Below, one piece after another: positions 1-7,756 of a stretch of 21,190 nt of DNA (position 1 is the stretch's first letter; the number at the start of each line of letters is the position of its first letter). A program made the translations under genes and the position numbers. The stretch comes from an uncultured Caryophanales bacterium. GTDB lineage: Bacteria; Bacillota_I; Bacilli_A; RF39; UBA660. The stretch spans positions 1-21,190 of the forward strand of contig CAMSXY010000006.1 of NCBI GenBank assembly GCA_947065955.1, in the 5' to 3' direction. The notes beneath the pieces were generated by a model. It searched no databases, was not told the DNA's origin, and saw only the letters and a list, made by a program, of their open reading frames with translations.

Positions 1-45
1 GATAGACTTGGGTGACTGGAGTTCAGACGTGTGCTCTTCCGATCT
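1..45. other. Illumina TruSeq-type adapter plus index (artefact)
   Basis: The first 45 bases are the reverse complement of the Illumina read-2 adapter (ending GCTCTTCCGATCT), preceded by an index whose forward form reads CCAAGTCT and then the first bases of the flow-cell arm (ATC). This is library sequence left on the contig end. Genomic sequence begins at 46. The same adapter and index occur in opposite orientation at the right end. Confidence 0.98.
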
Positions 46-195
46 AAAGAATATCTTTATCCACATAATTATCCCAATGCTTATGTAAAACAACAATATC
101 TACCTGATGAAATAAAAAATAGAAAATACTATTTTCCTAAAACAACCAGTAAGTATGAAAGCAATTTAAAATCTATCTACGATAAAATCAATTAA
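46..195 (+). CDS. rarA: RarA/MgsA replication-associated recombination protein, C-terminal fragment
   Basis: The frame is open from the adapter junction to TAA at 193-195, giving the last 49 residues of a protein. It contains YPHNYPNAYVKQQYLP, then a D-E-x-K-x-R-K-Y-Y-F-P stretch, which matches the C-terminal end I know from bacterial RarA (MgsA), the AAA+ ATPase related to clamp-loader subunits and the eukaryotic WRNIP1 family that acts at stalled replication forks. The ATPase core and start codon lie off the contig, so the call rests on this tail only. A bidirectional terminator follows immediately. The gene is 5'-truncated by the contig end, not by a natural break. Confidence 0.8.
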   Translation, partial: KEYLYPHNYPNAYVKQQYLPDEIKNRKYYFPKTTSKYESNLKSIYDKIN

Positions 196-198
196 AAA

Positions 199-221
199 AG
201 ATACCTTGGTATCTATTTTTT
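199..221. terminator. Bidirectional intrinsic terminator (rarA / small orphan gene)
   Basis: AGATACC (199-205) and GGTATCT (208-214) form a perfect 7-bp hairpin. A T-run follows on the plus strand (216-221), and an A-run precedes it (T-run on the minus strand). It can end rarA on + and the 213-518 gene on -. The TAG stop of the minus gene (213-215) lies partly inside the hairpin arm. Confidence 0.8.
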
Positions 222-518
222 GTCAACAGAATGTGTCAAAAAGAAAACTTTTTGACTAGAATACTTATCACTAAATCCTTTTGCGTCATTCCACCAAATT
301 TTTAAATAAGAAAGAACAAAAGGATTTTTATTTTCCTCATGATAATAAGAAAGAAACTCAAATAATGTAACTAACATATTAGAAAAAACTTTTTCATTGA
401 AAAAATTTTGTTTTTTCCAAGTTTCCAGCATAGTAATATAATGATTAGCTATAACAATATTATTAATTTCTGGAAGATATAACTTTTTTTCAGATAAAAT
501 TTTTTTTAATGGATTCAT
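213..518 (-). CDS. Hypothetical protein, 101 aa
   Basis: No family recognised. The product is 101 aa, Lys- and aromatic-rich, apparently cytosolic and helical, with no signal peptide or clear membrane segment. Notable residues include two adjacent Trp (LKIWWNDAKGF, about residues 73-83) and many Tyr/Phe. The start is supported by AAAGGAG five bases before ATG and by a minus promoter (TTGTCA, 17-bp spacer, TATATA at 557-585) whose -35 box overlaps that of the divergent gene at 632. The stop codon sits in the shared terminator hairpin. Together these signals make it very likely a real single-gene transcript, but nothing in it indicates a function. Confidence 0.7.
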   Translation of the reverse strand: MNPLKKILSEKKLYLPEINNIVIANHYITMLETWKKQNFFNEKVFSNMLVTLFEFLSYYHEENKNPFVLSYLKIWWNDAKGFSDKYSSQKVFFLTHSVDKK

Positions 519-556
519 AAAATCTCCTTTCTAAAAATGTATTATTTTAAAATTAA

Positions 557-585
557 TATATAACAATATACAAAAAATTTGACAA
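557..585 (-). promoter_or_regulatory. Promoter for the 213-518 gene
   Basis: Read on the minus strand: TTGTCA (585-580), 17-bp spacer, TATATA (562-557), with TG one base upstream of the -10 (extended -10). The -35 box overlaps the -35 of the divergent plus promoter. Confidence 0.65.
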
Positions 586-606
586 ATTAAAAAAAATTGT
601 TATAAT
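579..606 (+). promoter_or_regulatory. Consensus sigma-A promoter for the 632-826 gene
   Basis: TTGACA at 579-584, 16-bp A-rich spacer, TATAAT at 601-606, with TG one base upstream of the -10. Both hexamers are perfect consensus. A G-rich ribosome site (AAAGGGGGA, 617-625) follows before the ATG at 632. Confidence 0.85.
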
Positions 607-631
607 AAGCACTACCAAAGGGGGAATTGGT

Positions 632-826
632 ATGAAAAAAGAACATATAAATCGAATAATTTTTTCTTTTTTATGTTGTGTGGCAATAGCTTTAGGATGT
701 TATGCAAGTGCGATTTCTTTATTAACGCATTACACCTGGTTATCTTACCTATTATTATCACTTACTTATTTCGCAGGAATTTTACTTGTTAAATATCGTC
801 CTAGAATACATGAAAAACGTTTTTAA
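632..826 (+). CDS. Small two-TM membrane protein, 64 aa
   Basis: No family recognised. The 64-aa product begins with basic/polar residues (MKKEHINR). It has two hydrophobic segments, about residues 9-30 (with a Cys-Cys pair at 15-16) and 37-54, and ends in a basic tail (KYRPRIHEKRF). That fits a small inner-membrane protein with both ends cytoplasmic. It has its own consensus promoter, a GGGGG-type ribosome site 8-12 bases before ATG, and a terminator directly after the stop, so it is expressed alone. The promoter strength is notable for such a small orphan. A regulatory or stress-type membrane peptide is possible but not shown. Confidence 0.7.
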   Translation: MKKEHINRIIFSFLCCVAIALGCYASAISLLTHYTWLSYLLLSLTYFAGILLVKYRPRIHEKRF

Positions 827-838
827 AACGTTTTTTTT
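813..838 (+). terminator. Terminator after the 64-aa gene
   Basis: AAAAACG (813-819) pairs with CGTTTTT (829-835), followed by a T-run to 838. An alternative ACGTTTT/AAAACGT pairing overlaps it. It is low in GC but correctly placed between the small gene and the convergent end of holA. Confidence 0.55.
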
Positions 839-1775
839 ACATTTTCAATATAAAAAGTTCTAAAGCGGTATTTTTATCTGTTTTACCAGATTTCATTTGA
901 ATATCAATATCCGAAAGTTCTTTTAAATACTTCAAAAGTAGATCACTATCATATTTTTTCCCAGTTTGAAGTGATAATTTCACTGTATAGGGATGTGCAT
1001 TTAAATGTTCTGCAATCTGTTTTTCTGTATAACCCTTACGATTTAATTCTTTTACTTGATACATTAAGCGAATTTTATTGGCTAACATAATAATTATTTT
1101 AATCGGTTCCTGATTTCTTTTAAGCATTTCTTGATATAAAAGAAGTGCTTTTTCCTTTTCTTTATAAATAATAGCATCAAGAAAAGAAAAATCGTCAAAT
1201 TCTATATTTCGACAAGCAATTTTTTCAACATCCTCTTTTGTAACCTGCTTATCACCTATTTTATAAAGTTTAATTTTTTCTATTTCCTGTTCTAAAATAT
1301 AAAGATTTTCTCCCACGATTTCTTTTAAAAAAGAAATGGTAGAATCTTCTATTTGATATTCTTGAAATAAATTTTTTATTGTAAAAAGAAGATTCTCTTT
1401 TCCATTAAATTCTTTTACAATTCCTATCTTTTTAATCATTTTAACAATTTTTTTTCGCTCATCGAGTTTTTCTCGATTTAAAAAGAAAAACAAATGACAA
1501 GAAGGATTCGGATTTTCAAAATAAGAAGAAAAAAGAAAAACATCCTCTTCCTTTTTAGAAGTAATACTCGAAAAAAGGGTTGCATTTTCAACAACAATAG
1601 CTTTAAAAGGGGCAAATAAGGAAGAGGAATTGGCATCTTCTAGAATATCTTTACTAGAATCCATTTCATAATTATATCGGCTTATATTAATGGATTCGAT
1701 TTGTAAAGTTTTTAGATTCTTTTGAAATTCCCTTTGCATTTGAAACTCACTTGTTCCATAATAAAGATATATCAT
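837..1775 (-). CDS. holA: DNA polymerase III subunit delta
   Basis: This 312-aa protein matches the length and N-terminal signature of bacterial HolA (YqeN in Bacillus): MIYLYYGTSEFQMQRE opens the clamp-loader fold, although the P-loop is absent, as is normal for delta. Delta opens the beta sliding clamp within the clamp-loader complex during replication. The middle shows the usual ENLYILEQEIEKIKLY stretch (about 156-171) and the C-terminal helical collar domain ends in a TALELFILKM-like tail. The start is ATG at 1775, with AAGGTGGG just upstream and a good promoter at 1792-1820. It stands alone, convergent with the small membrane gene. Family assignment is from recognition of the sequence pattern. 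Confidence 0.9.
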   Translation of the reverse strand: MIYLYYGTSEFQMQREFQKNLKTLQIESINISRYNYEMDSSKDILEDANSSSLFAPFKAIVVENATLFSSITSKKEEDVFLFSSYFENPNPSCHLFFFLNREKLDERKKIVKMIKKIGIVKEFNGKENLLFTIKNLFQEYQIEDSTISFLKEIVGENLYILEQEIEKIKLYKIGDKQVTKEDVEKIACRNIEFDDFSFLDAIIYKEKEKALLLYQEMLKRNQEPIKIIIMLANKIRLMYQVKELNRKGYTEKQIAEHLNAHPYTVKLSLQTGKKYDSDLLLKYLKELSDIDIQMKSGKTDKNTALELFILKM

Positions 1776-1791
1776 ATTCCCACCTTAATTT

Positions 1792-1820
1792 ATTATACCA
1801 TACCCACTTTTTTTTAACAA
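1792..1820 (-). promoter_or_regulatory. holA promoter
   Basis: Minus strand: TTGTTA (1820-1815), 17-bp spacer, TATAAT (1797-1792), with TG one base upstream of the -10. It lies about 17 bases before the holA ATG. The rest of 1776-1987 shows no gene or RNA I can support. Confidence 0.75.
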
Positions 1821-1987
1821 TTAAAAGTATAATAAATTTCTAGGGATCTTTGATAAATACTTAAACTTCATTATAACTTTTATTTATCGGGAATATCGTA
1901 AACTATTATATTTTCACGTTCAAAAGTAGTAAAAAAACGAAACTTATAAAATAAAAAGAAGGAATACAAACTTAAAAGAGAAATCCC

Positions 1988-3415
1988 TTAATCTTTTAAT
2001 GTTTTATTCGTATCCTTCTTTAACGTGATTCGATTTTTTTTCTTTGTGGCTTTTTTTATACAAAAATAAAAGTTTGTTCCTTTATTTTGATTAGAAGTAA
2101 CCCCAAAAGGAACTCCATGCATCGTTAGAATATTTTTTACAATTGAAAGCCCAAGACCTGTACCAGCGTGATTTCTACTGTAAGTTCGATCAATTTTATA
2201 ATATTTATCCCAAATAAATTCGATATCTTTTTTTTCAATACCTTTTCCAGTATCTATAACTTCAATTTTAACAAATTCTTTTTCATGACTACATCGAATG
2301 AGAATTTTTTTATCTTCTCCAGTATAATTAATAGCATTGTTCATTAAGTTATGCATTACCTGTTCCATTCGTTTTCGATCAGCGTAGACTTTACAAGAAA
2401 ATGCATTTTCAAGAGAAATTGTATATCCCTCTTTTTCATAAATCGCATATTTTTTTAAAATGCTTTCTATAAATTCAGAAATATCAAATTCTTTATACTC
2501 GAGTTCACTGGTTCTTGCTTGTAATTTAGAAACTTCTAAAATATCATTGACTAAAATATTTAAACGATCTGTCTCATCAATAATAACATTTAAGTTTTCA
2601 GCTTGTTTCGAAGGTTCCATTTGTAAATCACGAAGCATTTCAGCATATGCTTTGATCATAGTAAGAGGTGTTTTTAAATCATGACTAATATTGGCAAGAA
2701 TTTCGCGTCGTAAATTTTCTGTTTTAGAAAGTTCATCTTTTGTATGGTTAAGAGTTTTTGCTAATTCATCAATTTCTTCAATATCAAAAGTTTCCGAAAA
2801 TTGTACATCAAAATTTCTTTTAGAAAGTTCCTTAGCATTTCGATTAATCTCAATAATTGGTTTCGAAAGTCTTTTTGAAATGAAATAAGCAATTAAAAAT
2901 GAAAGAACTAAAACAAGAAGAGTTACATACACAAACTGACTTGTCAAAATTGTTATAGTTGAATCTAAAGGTTCTAAAGAAGCACTTACAAAAGCATAAA
3001 TACCCGTTTGTAATCGAAGAGCATAAACAATTGTTTTGTTATTAAATTGAGGATTAATAATTTTATAAGCTTTAAAGTTTTGTTCACTATTTATGAAATC
3101 TTTAATATAATCGCTATTTTCAAAGTTTTTAATAATACAGCCACGATTATACATGCTAGAACTATAAGTAATTCCACTTGTATTGGTAATTTGAATACAA
3201 ACACCACTATCATGGGCAATAAAATCTAAAGAATCGTTATCATAATGTATCTTAATTTCGCTCAGAGTTTCTATAAGTTGTTTGGATTTATATCTTTCAT
3301 AATAAGTATCTAAAAAAACAACCTGAAAAAACCAAAGAAATGTAAGAATTGCAACCGAAAATAAAGCTAAATAAAGCCAAGTTTTCGTTTTAATATTATT
3401 TTCCCGGAATTTCAA
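1988..3415 (-). CDS. Membrane sensor histidine kinase (OmpR-partner type)
   Basis: A 475-aa sensor kinase with TM1 at about 13-34, an extracytoplasmic sensor region 35-156 containing two Cys (73 and 93), TM2 at about 157-179, HAMP at about 180-232, and a HisKA domain with phospho-acceptor His245 in NISHDLKTPLTMIKAYAEM. The ATPase domain shows N-box HNLMNNAINYTG, G1 VIDTGKGI and G2 GTGLGLSIVK. It would phosphorylate the regulator encoded immediately upstream. Its first 20 bases overlap the regulator's end. The start is TTG (3415): in frame there is no ATG or GTG before the first TM, and an in-frame stop lies just upstream, so expression is probably coupled to the regulator. The tail is very Lys-rich. 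The stimulus is unknown. Confidence 0.92.
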   Translation of the reverse strand: MKFRENNIKTKTWLYLALFSVAILTFLWFFQVVFLDTYYERYKSKQLIETLSEIKIHYDNDSLDFIAHDSGVCIQITNTSGITYSSSMYNRGCIIKNFENSDYIKDFINSEQNFKAYKIINPQFNNKTIVYALRLQTGIYAFVSASLEPLDSTITILTSQFVYVTLLVLVLSFLIAYFISKRLSKPIIEINRNAKELSKRNFDVQFSETFDIEEIDELAKTLNHTKDELSKTENLRREILANISHDLKTPLTMIKAYAEMLRDLQMEPSKQAENLNVIIDETDRLNILVNDILEVSKLQARTSELEYKEFDISEFIESILKKYAIYEKEGYTISLENAFSCKVYADRKRMEQVMHNLMNNAINYTGEDKKILIRCSHEKEFVKIEVIDTGKGIEKKDIEFIWDKYYKIDRTYSRNHAGTGLGLSIVKNILTMHGVPFGVTSNQNKGTNFYFCIKKATKKKNRITLKKDTNKTLKD

Positions 3416-4061
3416 ATTTATATCCCATTCCTCTTACAGTAACAATTAAATCACGATATTCTTTTAAATTATTGCGAAGCATTTTAATATGGGTATCAAT
3501 CGTACGATCGTCTCCAAAAAAATCATATCCCCATATTTTACTCAAAAGTTGTTCTCTTGATAAAGCAATATTTTGATTTTCAATAAAATAAGACAATAAT
3601 TCATACTCTTTAGGAGTCAATTTTATCTCTTCCTCAAAAATAGTTACTTTATGTCCGCTAAAATCTATTTTTAAACCTTTATAACTGAATTCATCCTGTT
3701 TATTTCTATAGCGTTTCATAATAGCTTTCATACGAGCCATCAATTCTTTTGGACTAAAAGGTTTCGTTAAATAGTCATCTACTCCCAAATCAAACCCAGT
3801 TAACTTATCATATTCCTCTCCACGGGCTGACAAAATAATGGTAGGAATATTTTTAATTTTTTTAATTTCACCATAAGCAGTAAGACCATCCATTTTAGGC
3901 ATCATAACATCTAAAACCAACAAATCCACTTCGTTTTCTTGTATTTTTTCAATAGCCTCTTGCCCATTACTTGCCTCGATAACTTGATACTTTTCAATAG
4001 TACAATATTCCTTAATAACCTTTCGAATCAATTCCTCGTCATCTACGACCAATACATTCAT
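3396..4061 (-). CDS. OmpR/PhoB-family response regulator
   Basis: A 221-aa two-domain regulator. The receiver domain (1-115) has the acidic pair D7/D8, phospho-acceptor D51 in LLVLDVMMPKMDG, S78 and K100 in LTKPF. A winged-helix DNA-binding domain (about 125-218) follows, with the recognition-helix region DDRTIDTHIKMLRNNL and the C-terminal hairpin VTVRGMGYKF, typical of the family. It is encoded first in a two-gene unit with the kinase (20-base overlap). ATG is preceded by GGAGG at seven bases. The next gene upstream ends in its own terminator, so a promoter must lie in 4062-4110; TATTAT is a candidate -10 but the -35 is poor. Targets cannot be inferred from this window. Confidence 0.93.
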   Translation of the reverse strand: MNVLVVDDEELIRKVIKEYCTIEKYQVIEASNGQEAIEKIQENEVDLLVLDVMMPKMDGLTAYGEIKKIKNIPTIILSARGEEYDKLTGFDLGVDDYLTKPFSPKELMARMKAIMKRYRNKQDEFSYKGLKIDFSGHKVTIFEEEIKLTPKEYELLSYFIENQNIALSREQLLSKIWGYDFFGDDRTIDTHIKMLRNNLKEYRDLIVTVRGMGYKFEIPGK

Positions 4062-4109
4062 ATAAAAACCTCCATAACCATAATAGCTCTTGTTTTTGAA
4101 ATTTACGTG

Positions 4110-4137
4110 AAAAAAAAGAAAATAGTAGCCTATTTTC
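4110..4137 (-). terminator. Terminator of the coiled-coil protein gene
   Basis: Arms 4118-4125 and 4130-4137 (GAAAATAG/CTATTTTC) form a perfect 8-bp hairpin with a 4-nt loop, followed on the minus strand by eight T (4117-4110). The TAG stop (4132-4130) is inside the stem. Confidence 0.85.
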
Positions 4138-4675
4138 CTTCACGAATATCTCTTATTTCTTCGTTAAGTGCATTAATTTGAACCTTTAAATTATCACTTT
4201 CTCTTTTCGCTTGAGCGATTTCTGATTCAATATCAGATAAACGATGTGTATATTCATAAATTGCTTTTTCTGCAATTTTTTTTCTTTCTAATAATGCTTT
4301 TACTTCTAACATTTTAATATTATCTGCATTAATTTTAGAAACTACTTTTTCTTTGCCAGCAATTTCTTCTTTTTTATTGTAAACAGCTGTTTCTTTTTCA
4401 GAAACTTCTTTTTTCAATTGATCTAATTTTTCTTGATCAAAAACTTCCGTTGTAGCAGATACATTAGAAGTATTTTTAAAAGACTCATTATTTCCAAAGA
4501 AATTTGTTCCTGTACTATTTGTAGTATTAGTACGCCCACTTTCTTCTGTATTTAAAACAGATGAAAAAGCTGTATTTGTTGTTTCATTATTTTTTGTTGT
4601 TTTTTCGTCTTTCACATCAACTTTTGGTTCATTTTTATTTGCGCTTTGTAAAGTATTAAAAGCAATTCCATTCAT
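4130..4675 (-). CDS. Hypothetical coiled-coil protein, 181 aa
   Basis: No family recognised. Residues 1-75 form a low-complexity, Asn/Thr/Ser/Lys-rich, probably disordered region (repeated TT, NT and NN pairs). Residues about 80-180 are a continuous Glu/Lys/Leu/Ile heptad-like stretch (ekldqlkkevsekE to the end), predicted to be a long coiled coil. There is no signal peptide and no membrane segment, so it should be cytosolic, possibly a scaffold or a cell-structure protein. AAGGAG lies seven bases before ATG. It has its own terminator and lies between uppP (upstream) and the two-component pair (downstream), all on the same strand but separated by terminators. Function is unknown; the disordered-head plus coiled-coil-tail arrangement is the only clue. 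Confidence 0.75.
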   Translation of the reverse strand: MNGIAFNTLQSANKNEPKVDVKDEKTTKNNETTNTAFSSVLNTEESGRTNTTNSTGTNFFGNNESFKNTSNVSATTEVFDQEKLDQLKKEVSEKETAVYNKKEEIAGKEKVVSKINADNIKMLEVKALLERKKIAEKAIYEYTHRLSDIESEIAQAKRESDNLKVQINALNEEIRDIREGK

Positions 4676-4748
4676 AATATCTCTCCTTATTCTTTAACTA
4701 AGTTTATCATACTTTTCATTTTAATTCAACTAAATTTGAAAAGAATTT

Positions 4749-4774
4749 AAAAAAGTTTATCATTTTACTTTTTT
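4749..4774 (-). terminator. Terminator of uppP
   Basis: AAAAAAGT (4749-4756) and ACTTTTTT (4767-4774) form an 8-bp hairpin with a 10-nt loop directly at the uppP stop codon. It is A/T-only apart from one G-C pair, and the T-run is the end of the arm, so it is of moderate strength. Confidence 0.5.
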
Positions 4775-5576
4775 AGACTATCATTAGTATGACAATTATG
4801 GCAAGAACTATACGATATCCCATAAAAATTTTAAAATCATGTTTCTTTAGATACTTTAATAAAAATTGAATACAACAAAGACCTGCTAGAAAAGAAACCA
4901 AAATTCCAATTAAAAAGGTTCCCACATTAGCCTGAATAAGCATCCAAGTTTCACTGTCAAAAAGATGTAAAAGGACAGCACCTAAAACAACAGGAGCGGA
5001 AAGGAAAAAAGAAAATTTCGCACTATCCTCTCGATTTAAATTTAAGGCACGTCCCGCTGCAATTGTCGTTCCAGATCTTGAAAATCCAGGAATTAAAGCA
5101 CATACTTGCGCACAACCAATCAAGAATGCATCTTTTAATCCCATACTTTCAATGGACTTTGTTTGTTTTCCTTTCTTATCGATAATATAGATAAGAATCC
5201 CCATAAAAGCAAGTGCAAAAGCAATTAAAAAATAATTTCCACGAATCCATAATTCAATTTTTTCTTCAAAAAGAATTCCAAAGATAGCGGCAGGAATAGT
5301 AGCTATAACCAAATACCACAAAATTTTTCCTTCCTTATCATTTACACCTTTAGTAAATCCTTTTATAAGCATATTTAAGAAATCTTTAAAAAAGTAAATT
5401 CCAATTGCAAGTAATGTGCCTGCATGTAACGCAATATCAAAAGTAAGAGCCATATTTTCGGAAATATTACTTCCTATATGAAATAAATCCCGAAAAATAA
5501 TAAGATGTGCAGAAGATGAAATCGGTAAAAACTCAGCAATTCCTTGAATAATTCCTAAAATAATTATATGTAACAT
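4773..5576 (-). CDS. uppP: Undecaprenyl-diphosphatase UppP (BacA family)
   Basis: This 267-aa polytopic membrane protein hydrolyses undecaprenyl diphosphate to the monophosphate carrier used for peptidoglycan and teichoic-acid precursors; loss or overexpression alters bacitracin sensitivity in this family. Both signature motifs are visible: GIIQGIAEFLPISSSAHL (8-25, with the catalytic-region Glu15) and LIPGFSRSGTT (161-171, with Arg167). Length is as expected. ATG at 5576 is preceded by GAGG. It lies 59 nt after queH, and an extended -10 (TGATATAAT) with a weak -35 in that gap suggests its own promoter, though read-through from the zinc operon is possible because no clear queH terminator is visible. 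It fits a walled organism and the glycosylation operon elsewhere in the window. Confidence 0.95.
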   Translation of the reverse strand: MLHIIILGIIQGIAEFLPISSSAHLIIFRDLFHIGSNISENMALTFDIALHAGTLLAIGIYFFKDFLNMLIKGFTKGVNDKEGKILWYLVIATIPAAIFGILFEEKIELWIRGNYFLIAFALAFMGILIYIIDKKGKQTKSIESMGLKDAFLIGCAQVCALIPGFSRSGTTIAAGRALNLNREDSAKFSFFLSAPVVLGAVLLHLFDSETWMLIQANVGTFLIGILVSFLAGLCCIQFLLKYLKKHDFKIFMGYRIVLAIIVILMIV

Positions 5577-5600
5577 AATATCCTCTTTTCTACTTTATAC

Positions 5601-5629
5601 ATTATATCATTTTTTTTAAAAATTACTAC
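5601..5629 (-). promoter_or_regulatory. Probable uppP promoter (extended -10)
   Basis: Minus strand TATAAT (5606-5601) is preceded by TGA, giving an extended -10, about 25 bases before the uppP start. No good -35 is visible at 16-18 bp, so this is less certain than the other promoters. Confidence 0.45.
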
Positions 5630-5635
5630 CTATTT

Positions 5636-6265
5636 TTATAAAGGCAAAGAGGAATTGGCTCTTTTTTTATCCTGTTCTTTTTTAGAATAAATACACCCAC
5701 AGTAATCTTGTCTATAGAGTTGATATTGTTTTGATAAAAAAATAGACCTTTTATAACCTTCTCTTTTCTTAAAATCAGAATATAAATAGGAAACTTGATA
5801 TTTTTCTTCTAATTCTTTTCCAATTTCATTTAATTTTTTAGAATTTTTATAAGGACTAACTGTTAAAGTTGTTCCAAAAAAATCAAAATGGTGTTCTTTG
5901 GCATACAAGGCTGTTTTTAAAAGACGTAATTGATAACATCGAAAACAACGTTCGCCTCCCTCCGGAATATCTTCTAATCCTTGAACACATGTATCGAAAA
6001 CTTCCTTTTCATATCCACCATCAATAACAGTAATATTTCTTCCCTTATCAATTTCTTTTACAAAACGGACGAGTTCTGTGTAACGTTTTTGATACTCTTC
6101 TTTGGAGGAAATATTCGGATTATAATAAAAAAGAGTTATTGTAAAATAATTTTCTAATCTTTCCAAAACGGCACTACTACAAGGCGCACAACAACTTTGT
6201 AAAAGAAGAGATTTTTTTCCCTTTAAGGTTGTTTTTATTTCTTCAAATCGTAAATCATAATTCAT
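5636..6265 (-). CDS. queH: Epoxyqueuosine reductase QueH
   Basis: From ATG 6265 the product is 209 aa. It carries the QueH (formerly DUF208) cysteine pattern: SCCAPC (Cys25, 26, 29), CFRC (Cys107 and 110) and YCGC (Cys189 and 191), plus FYYNPNI and GTTLTVSPYKNS. QueH is the non-homologous replacement for the cobalamin-dependent QueG and catalyses the last step of queuosine tRNA modification, using an Fe-S cluster. A longer TTG-started frame exists, but GGAAGGG lies six bases before this ATG, and the ATG overlaps the permease stop as ATGA, so this start is chosen. It is the last gene of the metal-uptake operon, an unusual location that suggests expression under metal control. Confidence 0.92.
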   Translation of the reverse strand: MNYDLRFEEIKTTLKGKKSLLLQSCCAPCSSAVLERLENYFTITLFYYNPNISSKEEYQKRYTELVRFVKEIDKGRNITVIDGGYEKEVFDTCVQGLEDIPEGGERCFRCYQLRLLKTALYAKEHHFDFFGTTLTVSPYKNSKKLNEIGKELEEKYQVSYLYSDFKKREGYKRSIFLSKQYQLYRQDYCGCIYSKKEQDKKRANSSLPL

Positions 6266-7080
6266 GAAACCCTTCCTTTCCAAGATAAAATTTTAAAAAG
6301 AAGAAAAAAAAGTAGGTTAAAAAGAACAATACTAGCTCCAACTGGAATATCCCACAAGCAGGTAAAAACCATTCCAAAGGTAAAACTGAATGCAGAAACC
6401 AAAAAAGAACCGATGACAACACCACGAAAGGATTTAAAATACTGCATAGTAGTTAAAGCTGGAAATACAATCAAGCTAGAAATTAATAAAGTTCCCATAA
6501 TACGCATTCCAAGTGCAATAATAAGGGCTGTAAAAAGAGAAAAAATCATATAATAACGTTCTACTTTTACACCAGTTGCTTTTGCAAAATCAGGATCAAA
6601 AGTAATAGAAAAAATAGTAAAATAATATTTAAAAAAGAAAATTAGAATAATAATTGCAAGCAAAATGCTTAAAATAAGATCTTCCGTGGAAACCGCTAAA
6701 ATACTTCCAAATAAATAACTAGAAAGATTAATATTCATTCCCTTTTGAAAAGAAGAAAATAAAATACCAATAGCAAGCGAACTCATCGAAATAAGAGCAA
6801 TCGAAGAATCTCCATGTAAATTCTTACGATTCATCTTCAAAAGAAAAAAAGAAGCCACGACCATAACAGGAATAGAAAAAAGCAAAGGGCTTATATGTAA
6901 AAAAGTTGCCAGAGAAAGGGATCCAAAGCCCACATGAGAAAGACCATCCCCTATCATTGCGTAATTTTTTAAAACTAAGATAATTCCTAATAAAGAAGAG
7001 CAAAGAGCAACAAAAATTCCTACAAAAAAGGCTTTTGTTAAAAAGGAATAAGAAAAAATTTCTATAAAAGCATTAATCAT
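6262..7080 (-). CDS. znuB: Zinc/manganese-type ABC transporter permease (ZnuB-like)
   Basis: This 272-aa integral membrane protein of the ABC-3 family has about eight hydrophobic segments. Family landmarks include an N-terminal FLTKAFFVGIFVALCSSLLG segment, the conserved IGDGLSHVGFG stretch near residues 43-53 and GMRIMGTLLISSLIVFPALTT in the second half. It forms the membrane channel for the substrate-binding lipoprotein and ATPase encoded upstream. The start chosen is ATG at 7080, giving an 8-base overlap with the ATPase gene; the 20 extra residues available upstream are the overlapped reading of the ATPase end. Its TGA overlaps the queH ATG. The metal is inferred as zinc from the Fur-type regulator and binding-protein family; manganese cannot be excluded. 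Confidence 0.93.
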   Translation of the reverse strand: MINAFIEIFSYSFLTKAFFVGIFVALCSSLLGIILVLKNYAMIGDGLSHVGFGSLSLATFLHISPLLFSIPVMVVASFFLLKMNRKNLHGDSSIALISMSSLAIGILFSSFQKGMNINLSSYLFGSILAVSTEDLILSILLAIIILIFFFKYYFTIFSITFDPDFAKATGVKVERYYMIFSLFTALIIALGMRIMGTLLISSLIVFPALTTMQYFKSFRGVVIGSFLVSAFSFTFGMVFTCLWDIPVGASIVLFNLLFFLLFKILSWKGRVS

Positions 7081-7756
7081 GACCACACCCCACCCAATTT
7101 TCACAAATATCACAAGAAAGATATTGGTCTGTTGTTCCAAAAAAAAGCATTTTCTTTTTTAAATATAAAATCTTATTCGCATACTCCAAAGCACGATCTA
7201 TATCATGGGTAACCATTACAATAGTCATTTTTTGTTCTTGATTTAACTTATGGATCATTTGATACAATTCTTTAGTAGAAACTGGATCCAATCCTGTTGT
7301 TGGTTCATCTAAAAAAAGAATTTTTTTCTGTTCTGTTAGGGTACGAGCTAAAAGAACCTTTTCTCTTTGTCCTCCTGAAAGTTCCTGAAAACTACAGTTT
7401 CTTAAATCTTCCATATGAAAACGTTGCATATTTTCGAGTACCTTTTTCTTGATAGTATCTTTTTTCAAAAAAGAAGTCGAAAAGCCAGAGGAAATCACTT
7501 CAAAAACGGTTGCAGGAAATTTTGTATGTACCTGAAACTGTGGAAGGTATCCTATTTCTTCTTTTTTAAAGAAACATTGCATTTTTCCAGCCATTGGAAT
7601 TAATCCTAAAATCCCTTTTAACAAACTAGATTTCCCACTTCCATTTTCTCCTAAAATACAAAGAAAATCGCCTTCTTCTATCCCAAAAGAGACATCCTCA
7701 ACCACTACTTTTTTTTCATAACAAATATGGATATGTTCTAATGATAATAATTTCAT
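7073..7756 (-). CDS. znuC: Zinc/manganese-type ABC transporter ATP-binding protein (ZnuC-like)
   Basis: A 227-aa ABC ATPase with Walker A GENGSGKSS (36-44), Q-loop LPQ (71-73), signature LSGGQ (126-130), Walker B ILFLDE (146-151) with catalytic Glu151, D-loop GLDP and switch His184 in VTHD. All catalytic residues are intact. It powers the permease encoded next. The C-terminal tail carries a Cys/His-rich end (CDICENWVGCGHD) that may be able to bind metal; such tails are seen in some zinc-importer ATPases, so this is only suggestive. Its ATG overlaps the lipoprotein stop (ATGA, 7753-7756), and its end overlaps the permease start, indicating tight translational coupling. Confidence 0.94.
   Translation of the reverse strand: MKLLSLEHIHICYEKKVVVEDVSFGIEEGDFLCILGENGSGKSSLLKGILGLIPMAGKMQCFFKKEEIGYLPQFQVHTKFPATVFEVISSGFSTSFLKKDTIKKKVLENMQRFHMEDLRNCSFQELSGGQREKVLLARTLTEQKKILFLDEPTTGLDPVSTKELYQMIHKLNQEQKMTIVMVTHDIDRALEYANKILYLKKKMLFFGTTDQYLSCDICENWVGCGHD

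Noticed and set aside
2460..3229. Plus-strand frames opposite the histidine kinase
   Set aside because: No ribosome sites or promoters; they are complements of a well-supported kinase with intact catalytic motifs.
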